Positions 1 through 10,026 of a stretch of 64,000 bases of DNA are shown in pieces (the stretch's first letter is position 1; the number at the start of each line of letters is the position of its first letter). The stretch lies in the NCBI GenBank assembly GCA_021396245.1, contig WNYE01000001.1, positions 620,001 through 684,000 on the forward strand, given 5' to 3'. The notes under the pieces were generated by a model, which was not told the DNA's origin, did no database searches, and saw only the letters and a list, made by a program, of their open reading frames with translations. Made by a program: the position numbers and the translations under genes. The DNA is from Sporothrix humicola (taxonomy: Eukaryota > Ascomycota > Sordariomycetes > Ophiostomatales > Ophiostomataceae).

Positions 1-68
1 CACACATCCACGCGAAAAAAGACAGCACCCAATATTTCTATCGACTTACTCAACCAATATATCGCAAC

Positions 69-1011
69 ATGTCTTCTAACAACTATTATGGGCGGGAATA
101 TGACGAAAGAGAGCTCGAAAAACGCTTCGGCGTTGACCACGCTCCTGGAGAGTTGGGTGCTATGACACTAGGAGATCGGAGAGCTTGCCAGGCGTCGAGT
201 GCAACCTTCACGGAGACGGATAGGAGACCTCTTCGCAGAGCTAGCACGTACGACACCCACGTACCCACTCGAGCACCTTCGTACGCTCCGCCACCCAGCC
301 ATGCCACCAAGTCTAGGCGGTCTAATTATGGCGGAATGAACGATAGAGCCGAGGTCCCCAGCTCAGTATCTGTCACCATAGGCACGAATGCAACACATTT
401 TCGCCCGGTTGTCTTTTATGAATTTTCTCCAGAGTCTACCCCTCGCCAGCCCCAGTATCAGAACCAAAATCAAGTGAAGGGTTCATCTCGAGAAGTTCGC
501 GGAACTTCTACTCGACCTTTTGACCCGCTGCCTCCTTCTGCTCCATATCAAGCTGCTCCTCAAGCCCAAATGGGCGGACAGTACTATGGACAGAATCATG
601 GGAATTATGGCGCCACCCATGGAGGAACCAATGATGTCCCAGATACCTCCAGCCATTCAAACATAACTGACGAGGAACTACTACCGTACGACTCTCAGTC
701 CAATGTGGGTCTCTCTCTTGAAGAGAAGGAGGAGATGTTGCGGTATTGGGAATCAAAGAATCCTAAAAAATATTCTGGGTACAAAGGTGTGAACGAACGG
801 ATAAAAAAAAAGGGAAACACAGACAGATTATGGTGGCGGCTATTCCTCCCAGGCAGAATATGATGGCCACAATCAAAACCAAACTGCCGGTAATGGCAAT
901 TGGCAAGAACAATACGATTATTATAATAGAGGACAGTCTCACTATGGCTCCCAGAGTGTCCCCCATCGTCAGTCTAATGATGGATATGGGCACAGTGGCC
1001 AGGGCTATTGA
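69..1011 (+). CDS. Hypothetical disordered protein 1 of a four-gene array (two exons)
   Basis: I do not recognise this protein. Exon 1 is 69-786, starting at the first ATG after an AT-rich leader. Its frame would end at 863, but a second frame from 829 encodes a Gly/Tyr/Gln/Asn-rich tail (YGGGYSS, then many Q, N and Y, ending GHSGQGY) that continues the composition of exon 1. A GT-AG intron at 787-826 joins them in phase and gives 300 aa. That intron is only 40 nt, short even for a fungus, and shows no clear branch point, so the junction is less certain than exon 1. The protein has a charged N-terminus (residues 4-20), then Ser/Pro/Tyr/Gln-rich disorder. There is no signal peptide or membrane segment. 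It is the first of four same-strand genes of this character. Confidence 0.6.
787..826 (+). other. Predicted 40-nt intron in hypothetical gene 1
   Basis: The donor is GTGTGA after AAAG and the acceptor is ACAGACAG. It is the only GT-AG pair of tolerable length that I found linking the two open frames in phase. The A-rich interior lacks a clear CTAAC-type branch site. A frameshift or sequencing error is the alternative. Confidence 0.45.
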
Positions 1012-1692
1012 GAATAAATTGCGGTTAGTTATGATGGTTTTTTGAAAATGGAATTTTTTCTTACTGCACTTTTTGATTTCACTTGAAGTATACCCCATGA
1101 CAGTTATCGATAAACACGTTGATAAAGAGAGTTATGGGGTAAAAACTTTAGGTTATGAGCTCTGGGGTATACTGTGCTTCGTTGATGTTGAAGGGCAGGA
1201 GATGGCGTTGGTTTTCCCCCAAAACAGTGGTCATCATAGTCACTTTGTGATGCCTAAACCATGTCATTTCTGTGTACAATGGCGATGGCCTTCTTTGTAT
1301 GTTGATAAAGATTAGCTCTGTTGTGCGAAAAGCCTTCCCTACGTATCTTTTTCATAACTACAAAGAGCCTTTCATTTCCTTTGTATGCTAAAATGCTTTA
1401 AAATTTTCAATAAGTCACTTGTTCTCCTCTTTTGTTTTGTTTGTCCTGTCCTTTTTACGTTTTCCTACATCGTAGCCCTAAAATAGTTCAATGGCCAAAC
1501 TTTGTATCTATGCTCCTTCTTTATGGACAAGAATTGCCTCTCACTTATATATCATTAGCCACAGGCACAATCCCTCTCCTGGGCCAATATTAATTTTGAT
1601 GCAACGAAGCAATATCACAAAGCACAATATCCCAAGGCGACAAATCAAGACTCACGAAATCCACTAACAATATTACTGATACAGTTTCCACG
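1012..1692. other. AT-rich intergenic region between hypothetical genes 1 and 2
   Basis: No convincing gene is present. It contains the 3' flank of gene 1 and the promoter of gene 2, with a TATA-like TTATATAT at 1545-1552, about 140 bp before the ATG at 1693. Confidence 0.6.
1545..1552 (+). promoter_or_regulatory. TATA-like element upstream of hypothetical gene 2
   Basis: TTATATAT lies 141 bp before the start codon. Hypothetical genes 3 and 4 have comparable TATA-like boxes, which supports a shared promoter style. Confidence 0.4.
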
Positions 1693-2673
1693 ATGCCCAG
1701 CGGATACCATGAAAAAGGTAGGAGCAGATATCATCCTCGTGATGACGGAATGGGACATATCTACGAAGATTTTGGTCGAATGAATGTCGGAGATAAAGGG
1801 CACAGCGACTTCAGATCCGGGTCAATGCCTCCCAAGTACGGCAAGGATGACTGGAGATACTGCTCGACTCCAGCTGAACCTGACGACAACTATGCCTCCG
1901 ACGAGCCCGGCCCAAGCTCACGCCCTCCACAAAAACATAAACAGAAACATAAACAGAATCAGAATCAGAATCAGACCCACGCCAAATCCAAGGTACGTGA
2001 GATACCTAATGCTGAAAAAACTCCACCGGTTCCACCTCCCGTACCTATGCCTCCCAGCCATGGCCAACCACCAGGGTATGACAAAAACAGAAACAGAATC
2101 CCCGGCTACTAAGAGGAGAAGCCATGATCGAGGCCTGAATCCTGGCTCGATGATGACAGTGGAAGAGAGCGTCGATACGAAGAGCGGCCGAGCAGAGGCG
2201 AGGAAAGACACCATGGCCGACATCGGGAGAAAACCAGAAGCAAGAGCCAATCCAGGACCCGGCACAGGAGCAAGTCAAAAAGCCGTGACTCGAGGGGCCG
2301 ATGTGAGCCAGATCCTGTCGAAAGGTACGAGGCTCAAGCAAGTGAACGGTCGCGTGGTCCATCACGGTCTGCCGGAAGTGGTCGTCGAGATCCAAACCCT
2401 TTTAAGCCGCTCCTGGACGATCACATTTATGCTTCTTATCAGGACTTTCGACCTCAAAGAAGCATGAGAGCAGGCCGTCCCCAAAGCAGCCCGTTTGTGC
2501 CGCAGGCTCCCGGTCCGGGTTATTACATGCCACCTCCAACAGGCGGGCCGTACAACGTGCCGCGTGGACCACCATATCCCACTGTGTACGTACCTGGGGA
2601 TCCAGAGAACAAATTTCGCATGGATGAAGCGAGACGTAAATATGGCAGGTACGGTCCTCCATCATGGCAGTAG
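1693..2673 (+). CDS. Hypothetical RS/RE-rich disordered protein 2 (two exons)
   Basis: Unrecognised protein of 307 aa. Exons are 1693-2075 and 2133-2673. The intron at 2076-2132 (57 nt) has donor GTATGA, a CTACTAAG branch-like site and acceptor TCGAG, and it restores the frame so that both sides read as low-complexity protein. Residues 1-70 are Gly/Tyr/Asp-rich. Near residues 80-95 is a His-Lys-Gln and Asn-Gln repeat, then a proline-rich stretch. Exon 2 opens with an acidic patch, then an Arg/Ser region (RSKSKSRDSRGR) resembling splicing-factor RS segments. The C-terminus is Pro/Gly/Tyr-rich and ends GRYGPPSW plus Gln. No signal peptide or folded domain is evident. The RS character could suggest RNA-related or phase-separating behaviour, but that is inference. 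Confidence 0.65.
2076..2132 (+). other. Predicted 57-nt intron in hypothetical gene 2
   Basis: The donor is GTATGA, a CTACTAAG branch-like motif lies inside, and the acceptor ends TCGAG. It splits a Gly codon and bypasses in-frame stops at 2110 and 2125. Confidence 0.6.
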
Positions 2674-3201
2674 ATAAAGGTTTCTTGGTGCTTAAAAATT
2701 ATCAGCTATTGCTGTGCCAAAGTCAACGAAGGATGTGTATATTTAGAAATACAAAAGTCACAAAGTAATATACAGAGTTTAGAAAAATTTACACTTGAAA
2801 TAATGAGTGCTTGAAACAGTACTACTGGTCATCAAAACTCCAATGGCAGTAATGGCTCCTTCCCGAGTAAATTTAGTCATTAATTCACAGCTGTATTTCA
2901 TTGCTGCTTTAAGATCCCCTTCACTGAATTAGAACAAAGGCTCCTGAAGGCTTCGTGGTGGTTTCCATCGTCTTTGATCTACCTCGTATCCTAATATACA
3001 CTGTTTACTTATGAAGATAATGGCCTTTCACTCCTTCACTTCGTTTTTGCATTGATTCCTGTGATGAACGGGCTAATTATACTACCCGCCCATCCCCACC
3101 CCGAGTACATATATATCAGTATTCTGTTTTGAACCACCCGTTGATGCACTCGATACTCTACACCCTTATTTTCCACACCAAATCAGCACACAGTACACAT
3201 A
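2674..3201. other. AT-rich intergenic region between hypothetical genes 2 and 3
   Basis: No gene is seen. A TATA-like ATATATAT lies at 3109-3116, about 90 bp before the ATG at 3202. The rest is AT-rich sequence without repeats that I could recognise. Confidence 0.6.
3109..3116 (+). promoter_or_regulatory. TATA-like element upstream of hypothetical gene 3
   Basis: ATATATAT lies about 90 bp before the start codon at 3202. Confidence 0.4.
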
Positions 3202-4224
3202 ATGACTGGCAAATACACCAAAGACATTATCCGCGAGTTAGAGAATATGGTTTCCATCCTCCAGAAGCGAGCCCTAGAGAGAACTGGACATTTGCCGCGA
3301 CTAATAAAGAATCCTAACGACTCTTATCGAGAATATCTTGAAAAGTATATCAAGCTTTTGGAGAAACCAGTGGATCGTGATAAACGCGAATGGGGAGAAC
3401 AAAAGGCGCACAATCCAACTATGCAGAAAAGGGACAAGTCATATGAGCAGTCTTCCCAGACGGGACAGTCCAGCTACGGCGGCCAGCATGGTTCGCATGG
3501 TTCTTCGAGATCAAGGAACGGCTCCGGCAGTCGAACAACCGATCACGATGATCCTCCACCAGAGAGGAAATCTCGCAGCCGTTCTAATCGTCAATCATCA
3601 CCTCAGTTTTTCCGAGAAGACCCACCTCGTGCTCATTCTCGTCAAGAAGAGTCTGACGATTCGGAGGATGACAGTGGCCTGGTTCTCGGTCCCACTGGCC
3701 TTCCAAAGCCTCCAATTGGTGATGACTGGATTCAACCCACAGAAAAGCCTCCCCAGGATGCTTTTAAAGGCCAGCAGTCCCAGGAGGCCCAGAAGGCCCA
3801 GAAGGCCCACAAGAGTCGAGTACGCAAGGAACAACAAGACCAAGAGGGCGAATGGCCCGACCAGTTAGGCGAGGACAAGCCCAATAAAAGTCGTTTCAAG
3901 CCAAATCTGGACTCGATGCCCGAGGACCCAGAACATGAATTCCCAGCCGAGCCCCGTAATTATTCTCGAACTAGCTCTCGAAAAGACCGTCAAGAATACC
4001 AAGATGCCTCCCGAGATAAGTCGCGAACGAGCTCTAAACATTATTTTGAAAAGAGCTCTGAACACGACTCTCGAGACGATCGTGAATACGACTATCGGCA
4101 CGTCTCCGCGAAAGATATATTTGGTACTAGCTTTAGAAATAGTTCCCGGTCCCACGATGCGCATGACCTCAGAAATATTCGTTCCGTTCGTCCTCCTCGG
4201 GACTCACCAAGCTGGTACCGGTAA
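3202..4224 (+). CDS. Hypothetical charged, Ser/Arg-rich protein 3
   Basis: Unrecognised 340-aa protein in one exon. Residues 1 to about 65 are likely helical (alternating Leu, Ile, Lys and Glu, for example DIIRELENMVSILQKR and YIKLLEK) and may be the only folded or coiled-coil part. The rest looks disordered: a Ser/Gly/Arg stretch at about 75-135, an acidic patch (EESDDSEDDSG) near 150, a short 9-bp DNA repeat encoding AQK units near 195-205 (DNA 3780-3812), then repeated Tyr/Ser/Arg/Asp segments with YSRTSSRKD and KSRTSSKH. It ends in Pro-Ser-Trp-Tyr-Arg, and hypothetical protein 2 ends in Pro-Ser-Trp-Gln, a faint C-terminal resemblance. No signal peptide is seen. Confidence 0.7.
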   Translation: MTGKYTKDIIRELENMVSILQKRALERTGHLPRLIKNPNDSYREYLEKYIKLLEKPVDRDKREWGEQKAHNPTMQKRDKSYEQSSQTGQSSYGGQHGSHGSSRSRNGSGSRTTDHDDPPPERKSRSRSNRQSSPQFFREDPPRAHSRQEESDDSEDDSGLVLGPTGLPKPPIGDDWIQPTEKPPQDAFKGQQSQEAQKAQKAHKSRVRKEQQDQEGEWPDQLGEDKPNKSRFKPNLDSMPEDPEHEFPAEPRNYSRTSSRKDRQEYQDASRDKSRTSSKHYFEKSSEHDSRDDREYDYRHVSAKDIFGTSFRNSSRSHDAHDLRNIRSVRPPRDSPSWYR

Positions 4225-4837
4225 GGTGTTGATTGATCTAGTAGTGGCAAGACTTGTATCTTCTCCTTTTTTATATTCTTTGCTGCATTTATAAATATAT
4301 ACATTTTTTTATAACATTTATTTTCCAGATTTAATCTTTAACTTTTTTTTCGTACGAAGAAAATAAATAGACCGTGTAAGTTTTCAGCTAACAAATGGAC
4401 AAATTATTCAAAAGCTTCAGCTTCACTTTTTGAACAGTGTAGATATTATTAACATACCTCTGGTATCAAGCCAATGAGTACTCCCGTGACTGGTGTGCTG
4501 AACTTTGATTATCAGTGATCAAAGAGTACCTGGCCTTTGAGGCCCTTTGATGTCTTTGTTCTGATATTATCACAGCAAAGATAGTTTGTTCACAGAACAA
4601 TCGACTAACTCAATCCCATTCAATGTGAACAATGGTTACTTGATTGACAAGGTGTATAAAAATGGAAGTTCATTCTCAAATTGAATCTAATTTTGATGCA
4701 TATTCATAGACACGCAGGCAGCTCATTCAGTACTCACCGTTATTGTCATCAGTGGCCGGTATTTGATATATCGACCATTGAAGCCGCAATCCACGACCGT
4801 TACTCACTACCACGGGCACTACGCCAAAAGGTAAGAG
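4225..4837. other. AT-rich intergenic region between hypothetical genes 3 and 4
   Basis: No gene is supported. TATAAAAA at 4655-4662 probably serves gene 4. An ATG at 4699 precedes the gene 4 start and may be an upstream start codon in its leader. Confidence 0.55.
4655..4662 (+). promoter_or_regulatory. TATA box upstream of hypothetical gene 4
   Basis: TATAAAAA lies 176 bp before the ATG at 4838, close to the consensus. Confidence 0.45.
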
Positions 4838-5542
4838 ATGTCTTATCACTACTCTTCCCGGAGCAAGATAGACAGCATCAGTGTGTCTGATACGATGGAC
4901 GAGGCCTATGACAAATACAAGCGTGAGCACAAGGAAAAGCTGCGGCAGATCCGCTCGAGATACCCGGCCTACACGCCGAGCGTGCCGATCCATTCGAGCC
5001 CGTCGAGGCCGCCAACAACTGCTGAGATCAACGAAGAGATTCGGCGGATCGACGAGCGGCTGGAAGCGATTCGGCAGGAGCGAGAGAAGCAGGCAATTGA
5101 TGACAAGATCCAGCTGATTGATGAGCGTCTGGCGGAAATCCATCTTGGGAGGGAGCAAAAATACGAGAGGGACGAAAGACGAGAGCGGCGGCGCGAGCGA
5201 GAGCCGGAGCCGCGCCGGTCTTCTCCGCCAAGGGAGTCCCGTCACCATCACTCTTCCCGCAGCCACCGCTCGCACCCGGAGGACCGACGCCGCGAAGACC
5301 GCCATGAGTATCGGAATCCGGAACGGCGACGAAGCCGGGAAAGATACGACGACAGATACGGCAAGTACCACTCTGAGCCGGCGACTGGTGGCTCTCGAGC
5401 CGCTGCTGGCGACAATTCCCGATCTCATCGGTCTCGCAGACAGGACAGTCCTGAATCCATGACGGTGACGCCCCTTGAGGGATCCGAGGCTGACAATTAT
5501 GAAGGTTGGGTCCAGCTGCCGGACAGCATCGAAGAAGCGTAA
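4838..5542 (+). CDS. Hypothetical Arg/Glu-rich coiled-coil protein 4
   Basis: Unrecognised 234-aa protein in one exon. Residues 22-45 are Lys/Glu/Arg-rich. Residues 65-130 form a strong predicted coiled coil with a repeated theme (RIDERLEAI and LIDERLAEI, about 27 residues apart). Then comes a basic, Arg/Glu/His/Ser region (RRERRREREPEPRR; SHRSHPEDRRREDRH) like an RE/RS low-complexity domain. The tail is acidic and ends in a short hydrophobic segment (GWVQLPDSIEEA) that could be a peptide ligand. GC content and codon use look higher than in hypothetical genes 1-3. No signal peptide. It closes the four-gene array. Confidence 0.7.
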   Translation: MSYHYSSRSKIDSISVSDTMDEAYDKYKREHKEKLRQIRSRYPAYTPSVPIHSSPSRPPTTAEINEEIRRIDERLEAIRQEREKQAIDDKIQLIDERLAEIHLGREQKYERDERRERRREREPEPRRSSPPRESRHHHSSRSHRSHPEDRRREDRHEYRNPERRRSRERYDDRYGKYHSEPATGGSRAAAGDNSRSHRSRRQDSPESMTVTPLEGSEADNYEGWVQLPDSIEEA

Positions 5543-6635
5543 GTCATCGTAGGTGCGGCGAAGATTTTGTCGTATGAGTGTTTTCTCATTCACTCCCTTT
5601 TTTCTTCTTTTTTTCTTTTGTTCATTATTGAATAATAAATTCTTGAAAACAAACACCCCAGAAATATCCTAAAAAATTATGCAAGTGACCGTAATATGAA
5701 AACATACCACGTAAAATACTTTGTCAGGGCAAGTTGCGTCAGCTTGTCGTCACTCTTTTGTGAACAAGCCCTACTTCGTACACCTGCGACGATCAATCAC
5801 GCCTGTTCAACAACAAAGACTGTGCATCTGCATTTGTGTCGGGGGCTGACCCCAGAACAAACACGTCGCATCCGGCCGCTACACAGATGGGATCGACGTC
5901 GCCTTTGGCCGTTCTTCCGGTTTTTGTGTTTGTAGAATTTTGTGCAGGCATGACTTGCCTTACCCACGACTTTTTCGTGAACATGCCGACGAACCTCACA
6001 CGGCGTCTGTCTTGGACGTGTCTCTCCCTTGAGGTTCGTTACAGTTTATGGTGACGACAAGCCATTGCAGTGTCTTGTGTTGACTTGACACACAAAAAAT
6101 CAGTGCATAATCGTCTGTTTGTGGAGTTTTGTCGTCAACGTCAAAGTGTGTCGCCGTCGTTTCTTCTATTTTGGCATACAAATGTCGCCACAGTCCACAC
6201 GTCGATACTCCATACACAGAGACAAAACGCGTCATCTGTTCGTTTCCATCTGCTTCAAAGAGAGACAAAGAAAAATGGAGAAGAAAGAATGTGAACAAAA
6301 GGCAAAAGGCAAAAGGCTTCATTAATTGACCGGCTCACGTGATGATAAATGTGACCACTTCCACAAAAGAAATGGAAAGTTGAGACTCTCCGGCTTCCAC
6401 ATCGTGTGCAACATTGCGATTCCGTCTCGCCCTCCTTCTTGAACTTGAGACGTTGTCGAGTTTGAGTTGCGTTTGGCATGCTGCTAAAACCCACTAAAGC
6501 TGAGGCAAGGAATCCGTGCGGGCGGGTGGGACCCACTTTTCCCCTTAAGGTTTGCACTAAGATTAACACCAAAGACAAGACCCTGGGCCGCCCTTGACAG
6601 CAGCCCACAGAGGCCATGTGCCAAAGGGCAAAAAG

Positions 6636-6682
6636 CCCCTAAAATGAGTTTAACCAGACCCCTAAGCCGCCAAAACACCCCT
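6636..6682. promoter_or_regulatory. Cluster of three CCCCT (STRE-like) motifs
   Basis: CCCCT occurs at 6636-6640, 6659-6663 and 6678-6682. CCCCT/AGGGG is the core bound by Msn2/4-type zinc fingers in fungi. The cluster is 2.1 kb from the nearest start codon (8799), so function is speculative. Confidence 0.2.
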
Positions 6683-7452
6683 GAAGCCGAGAAAGGAAGG
6701 CGCTAACAAAATAACACAATCACGGTGTACTCCGTATCTTCAACAACGCTTCATAATCACTCTCCTCCTCTCTCGTCACGGACACATCAGCGCCGGAATT
6801 GCACGGGGCGGCTTTTCAAGGAGGCCCAGGCCAGCACCCAGGCCATCTCCCATTCCAACAAAGCAGGGCTGGCGAACAAGCCTCAACCGGGCCAGAATAT
6901 GCTTCCATTGCCGACATTGCGGGTTATTACAGCCACTCTTTGCCTTTTCTTCGTACTTTATTTTTATTTTTATTCCCTTTTTCCTCTCCCCCCCAGTCAG
7001 CACTCTCTTTCCTGTCGCTTCCTTCGCGTATTCGCTTACATGCTTGTGTCTGCCCCCATGTGCGTCACTCCGACGTATTGTGGCAGCAAAGGGATCTGCT
7101 TCAGATTCGATCCGCCTTTCTTTGGACTTTCTCTGGATTTCCTTTGAACTTCCTTTGGCGCGGTATGACTCGGTCTTTACGGAGCACTCCGCACTCTCGA
7201 CTGCCTTGACTCGTACGTAAGATGGCAACGTCAAGACTGTGGCGAAACTCCTGGCAAAACTGTTGGCAACGCCAGACAGTCCTCGAAAATGGCAAGATAA
7301 AACGGCATACGTAGAAGAAAGGGCAAGAAGAGACGACCAAGAAACGCCTTGCGTGTGTTGTGCGTGTTATATACGTTGGCTGTTTCCTAATCGGCTGACA
7401 AGTGGACTACTAACAAAGCGTCAAGGTCGAGAAGCGCCGAGCTTCACGATAC

Positions 7453-7508
7453 TCTTGGGCTTTTCTTGGGCTTTTCTTGGACTTTCTTGGACTTTCTTGG
7501 ACTGTTGG
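7453..7508. repeat. Minisatellite of 10-11 bp CTTGG-containing units
   Basis: Two copies of a TTTTCTTGGGC-type unit are followed by about three copies of ACTTTCTTGG. It lies in non-coding DNA. Confidence 0.7.
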
Positions 7509-8798
7509 TGCTTCATGTTTCCATCTCCCCGCATTCGTCCATTCGTCCAATGATCGAATCTGTCCAGCCCAGCCCATACGACGTATTACGTCCAGATGTA
7601 TCTCACGATGCCATCCGCTCTTTCGAGCAAACGCCTTCCGTCTTTAAGGTCACCCTTCCTAATTAAAAGGTCTCCTTGTTTGGAAATGTTTCTCCTTTAT
7701 TTTGTTGTTTCTGTTTCTTCCCCTTGTTCTTGGCTCCCAAAGTGATGAAATAAAGAGAAAGAGTGTGTATCGGTCATTCGGTCAGCAAAAGGAAGAAAGA
7801 ACAGAAAGGAGAAGCTGGAAATTGTTTCCAAACGTTTCTGGTGAAAGTGGAAAGGAGGTGACGGCCGAGATGGGGCTGTACCTCTGTGAAAGGAGAAAGA
7901 AAGAAAATGGCTGTTCTTTCTACACAGCAAGGCGACTGCAACCGCCTGGCCACGCGGAAATGTTTCGTCGTCGCTTTCGGGGAAGGGGGTCGATTGAGGC
8001 CTCACCTTGGGCCTGTCGTTGCTTTGTCGCTACTTTATTTTTGTCGCATTTTCGTTCTTTTTGTGTTGCACTCGACTTTTTCCTCCTATGACGAGTCGTC
8101 TCCCAGGTGGATGGTCTGAAAGAAAAGAGTGAACAGAGAAAGGGGGTCTCGGCGCGGCCTTGTCGTGCTGTTTCAAAACTCCACACGACCCCGTGCTGGT
8201 GAGTTACACTGTTCGTCGACTTTTGTGAGTAAGCATTCACTTACACCACAACCGCACACAACACGACCCCTGCCGCCGCTTCAGACATCAGACAAGGGCC
8301 GTCTACGATGCCTGGTCCGGCCTCTCCACCGCCGCACGTCCTTTTTTGGTCGTTTTCGACAGAGAAAGCGTGTGTCTCTGTGCCATTGGAGTGCACGACG
8401 TACCGGCCGATCCGTCCAATTCATCCGCCCTTCTTCCAGTCTTCGTCAGGGGTTTCTGTTTTCCACTGTGTGCTCTGAAGTGTTTTGTGTCGGGTTGTTT
8501 CTTTATATTTATGCCGTTTCCCATCCATCTGGACTTTTTGGTTTTTTCTTTTCCCTCTTTTTTTTTCTTCCTTTCTTCTGCAGTTCAATCTCGGTTTTCT
8601 CATTGTCGTGTACTTTTCTTCCCTTGTACTTTCACTTCTTCTTTTCCATTCACTTCGTTTTCAAGAGGCTAGTCCTTTTAATATTTACAATCTTCAACGC
8701 GCGAGTCGCTCTTCACTCTTTACAACATCTTTTTTGTCTCTTTTCTCTTTTCCCTCTCCTCTCTCTTTTTTCAAAACTTTCAATCCCCCACAATCAAA

Positions 8799-9482
8799 AT
8801 GCAGTTCTCTACGCTCGCCCTTTCTGCCCTTCTGGGTCTGGCCTCTGCGCAGACGTCCGTGACGGTCGTCGAGGTCTCGTCCAAGAACAACTCCCTGACT
8901 TTCTCGCCCGACAACATCAAGGTCGCCGCCGGCTCCATGGTCCAGTTCCAGTTCCTGGCCGGCAACCACACCGTGACCCAGTCGACGTTCGACGAGCCCT
9001 GCCAGCCCATCTCGATGTTCAGCAACGTCACCGGCTTCCACTCGGGCTACGTGCCCGTCGCCGCCAGCGCCAACACCGGCAACATCCCCACCTACACCAT
9101 CATGGTCAACAACACCACGCCCATCTGGGTCTACTGCGGCCAGGCCAAGCACTGCGAGAACGGCATGTCCATGGTTATCAATGAGAAGTAAGCCTCCCCA
9201 GACCCCGTATTCCAATCTTTTGTGCCCCATCTTTTTTGCTAAGCATACTGACTGAACAGCATCGCCGCAAACTCCTCGCACTCACTGGCCAATTACCGTA
9301 CGAATGCCTTGAAGGCCACGACCATCGTCCCCGGCAGCTCCAACAGCGGCTCCAGCGGCACCACCTCGTCCGCCGGCGGCTCCACCACCAGCGGCACCAC
9401 CACCAGCGCCGCCAACCTCGTCTCCGTCCCCAACTTTGCCGCCGGCCTCGTCGCCGTTGCCGGTACCTTCTTCCTGCTGTAA
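8799..9482 (+). CDS. Secreted cupredoxin-fold, Ser/Thr-rich GPI-anchored-type protein (two exons)
   Basis: Exons are 8799-9187 and 9260-9482, giving 203 aa. The intron at 9188-9259 has donor GTAAGC, branch CTGAC and acceptor GAACAG. Residues 1-18 are a signal peptide with an ASAQ-type cleavage site. Residues 19-130 form a plastocyanin-like domain with type-1 copper ligands in the expected order: His57 (GNHTV), Cys113 (WVYCG), His118 and Met123 (KHCENGM). Cys68 and Cys119 are available for a disulfide. Residues 145-180 are a Ser/Gly/Thr linker, and the hydrophobic C-terminus (about 183-203) fits a GPI-attachment signal. Fungi have many such extracellular cupredoxins; their exact roles are mostly unknown. 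Binding of copper and location at the wall or membrane are inferred. It is convergent with the b5-type gene. Confidence 0.9.
9188..9259 (+). other. Intron of the cupredoxin gene
   Basis: This is a 72-nt GT-AG intron with donor GTAAGC, a CTGAC branch motif and acceptor ACAG. Splicing extends the protein past the TAA at 9189 into a Ser/Thr-rich tail and GPI-type signal. Confidence 0.85.
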
Positions 9483-10026
9483 GAAGTTGATGGGTGATTG
9501 TTATGTTGTTGACGACGACGACGTCTCTTGGCGCTTAATGGTTTTTGCTTCTTCCTCGGTCCCATGGATTGGTGTACTATGAGTTCTCTTTTCTCCTTTA
9601 AACTTTGGTGTGTTGGTGTCGGCCAGATTTCCTTAAGCAGATTCTCTCTCAAAAGAAATTCTGTGGTAGCGAGACTTTTCTCCTCTTCTTCCCCCCAAGA
9701 GGAGGAATGGGCTTAGACCAGAGATGGGGAGGACGAGCTTTCCTTTTTTTGTCTTTTTGTCTCTTTTTTTTCGTTTAGTGTACAAGGGAGAAGTTCACGA
9801 CCGTGTAGTTTACATACCTCTTTTTAACTGCATTTTAAAAAAATTGAAGTTTTGGAAAAAAAAATAGTATTGTTCCTGTTCCGTCCATGCATGTCTATTA
9901 ACCGCGATTTGCAACAAGTAGTAAGAAAACGAAAAGCAAGAGCCAATCGTCGTCGGATAAAGAAGATGACGAAAAAGACGAAAAGAGCCACTCCATCACC
10001 GAGTACACCGCTGATTTCAGGCGGTC
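9483..10026. other. Convergent 3' region between cupredoxin and b5-type genes
   Basis: Non-coding, 544 bp, with T-rich and A-rich tracts suited to the two converging 3' ends. I see no other element. Confidence 0.6.

Larger units (their letters stand above)
5543..8798. other. 3.3-kb non-coding region upstream of the cupredoxin gene
   Basis: No convincing gene. It holds AAAAGGC repeats near 6296-6317, a CACGTG near 6336, three CCCCT stress-element-like motifs at 6636-6682, one TACTCCGTA at 6728-6736, one TACGACGTA at 7577-7585, a minisatellite at 7453-7508, and a strongly pyrimidine-rich stretch (about 8480-8790) that probably forms the leader of the next gene. Confidence 0.6.
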
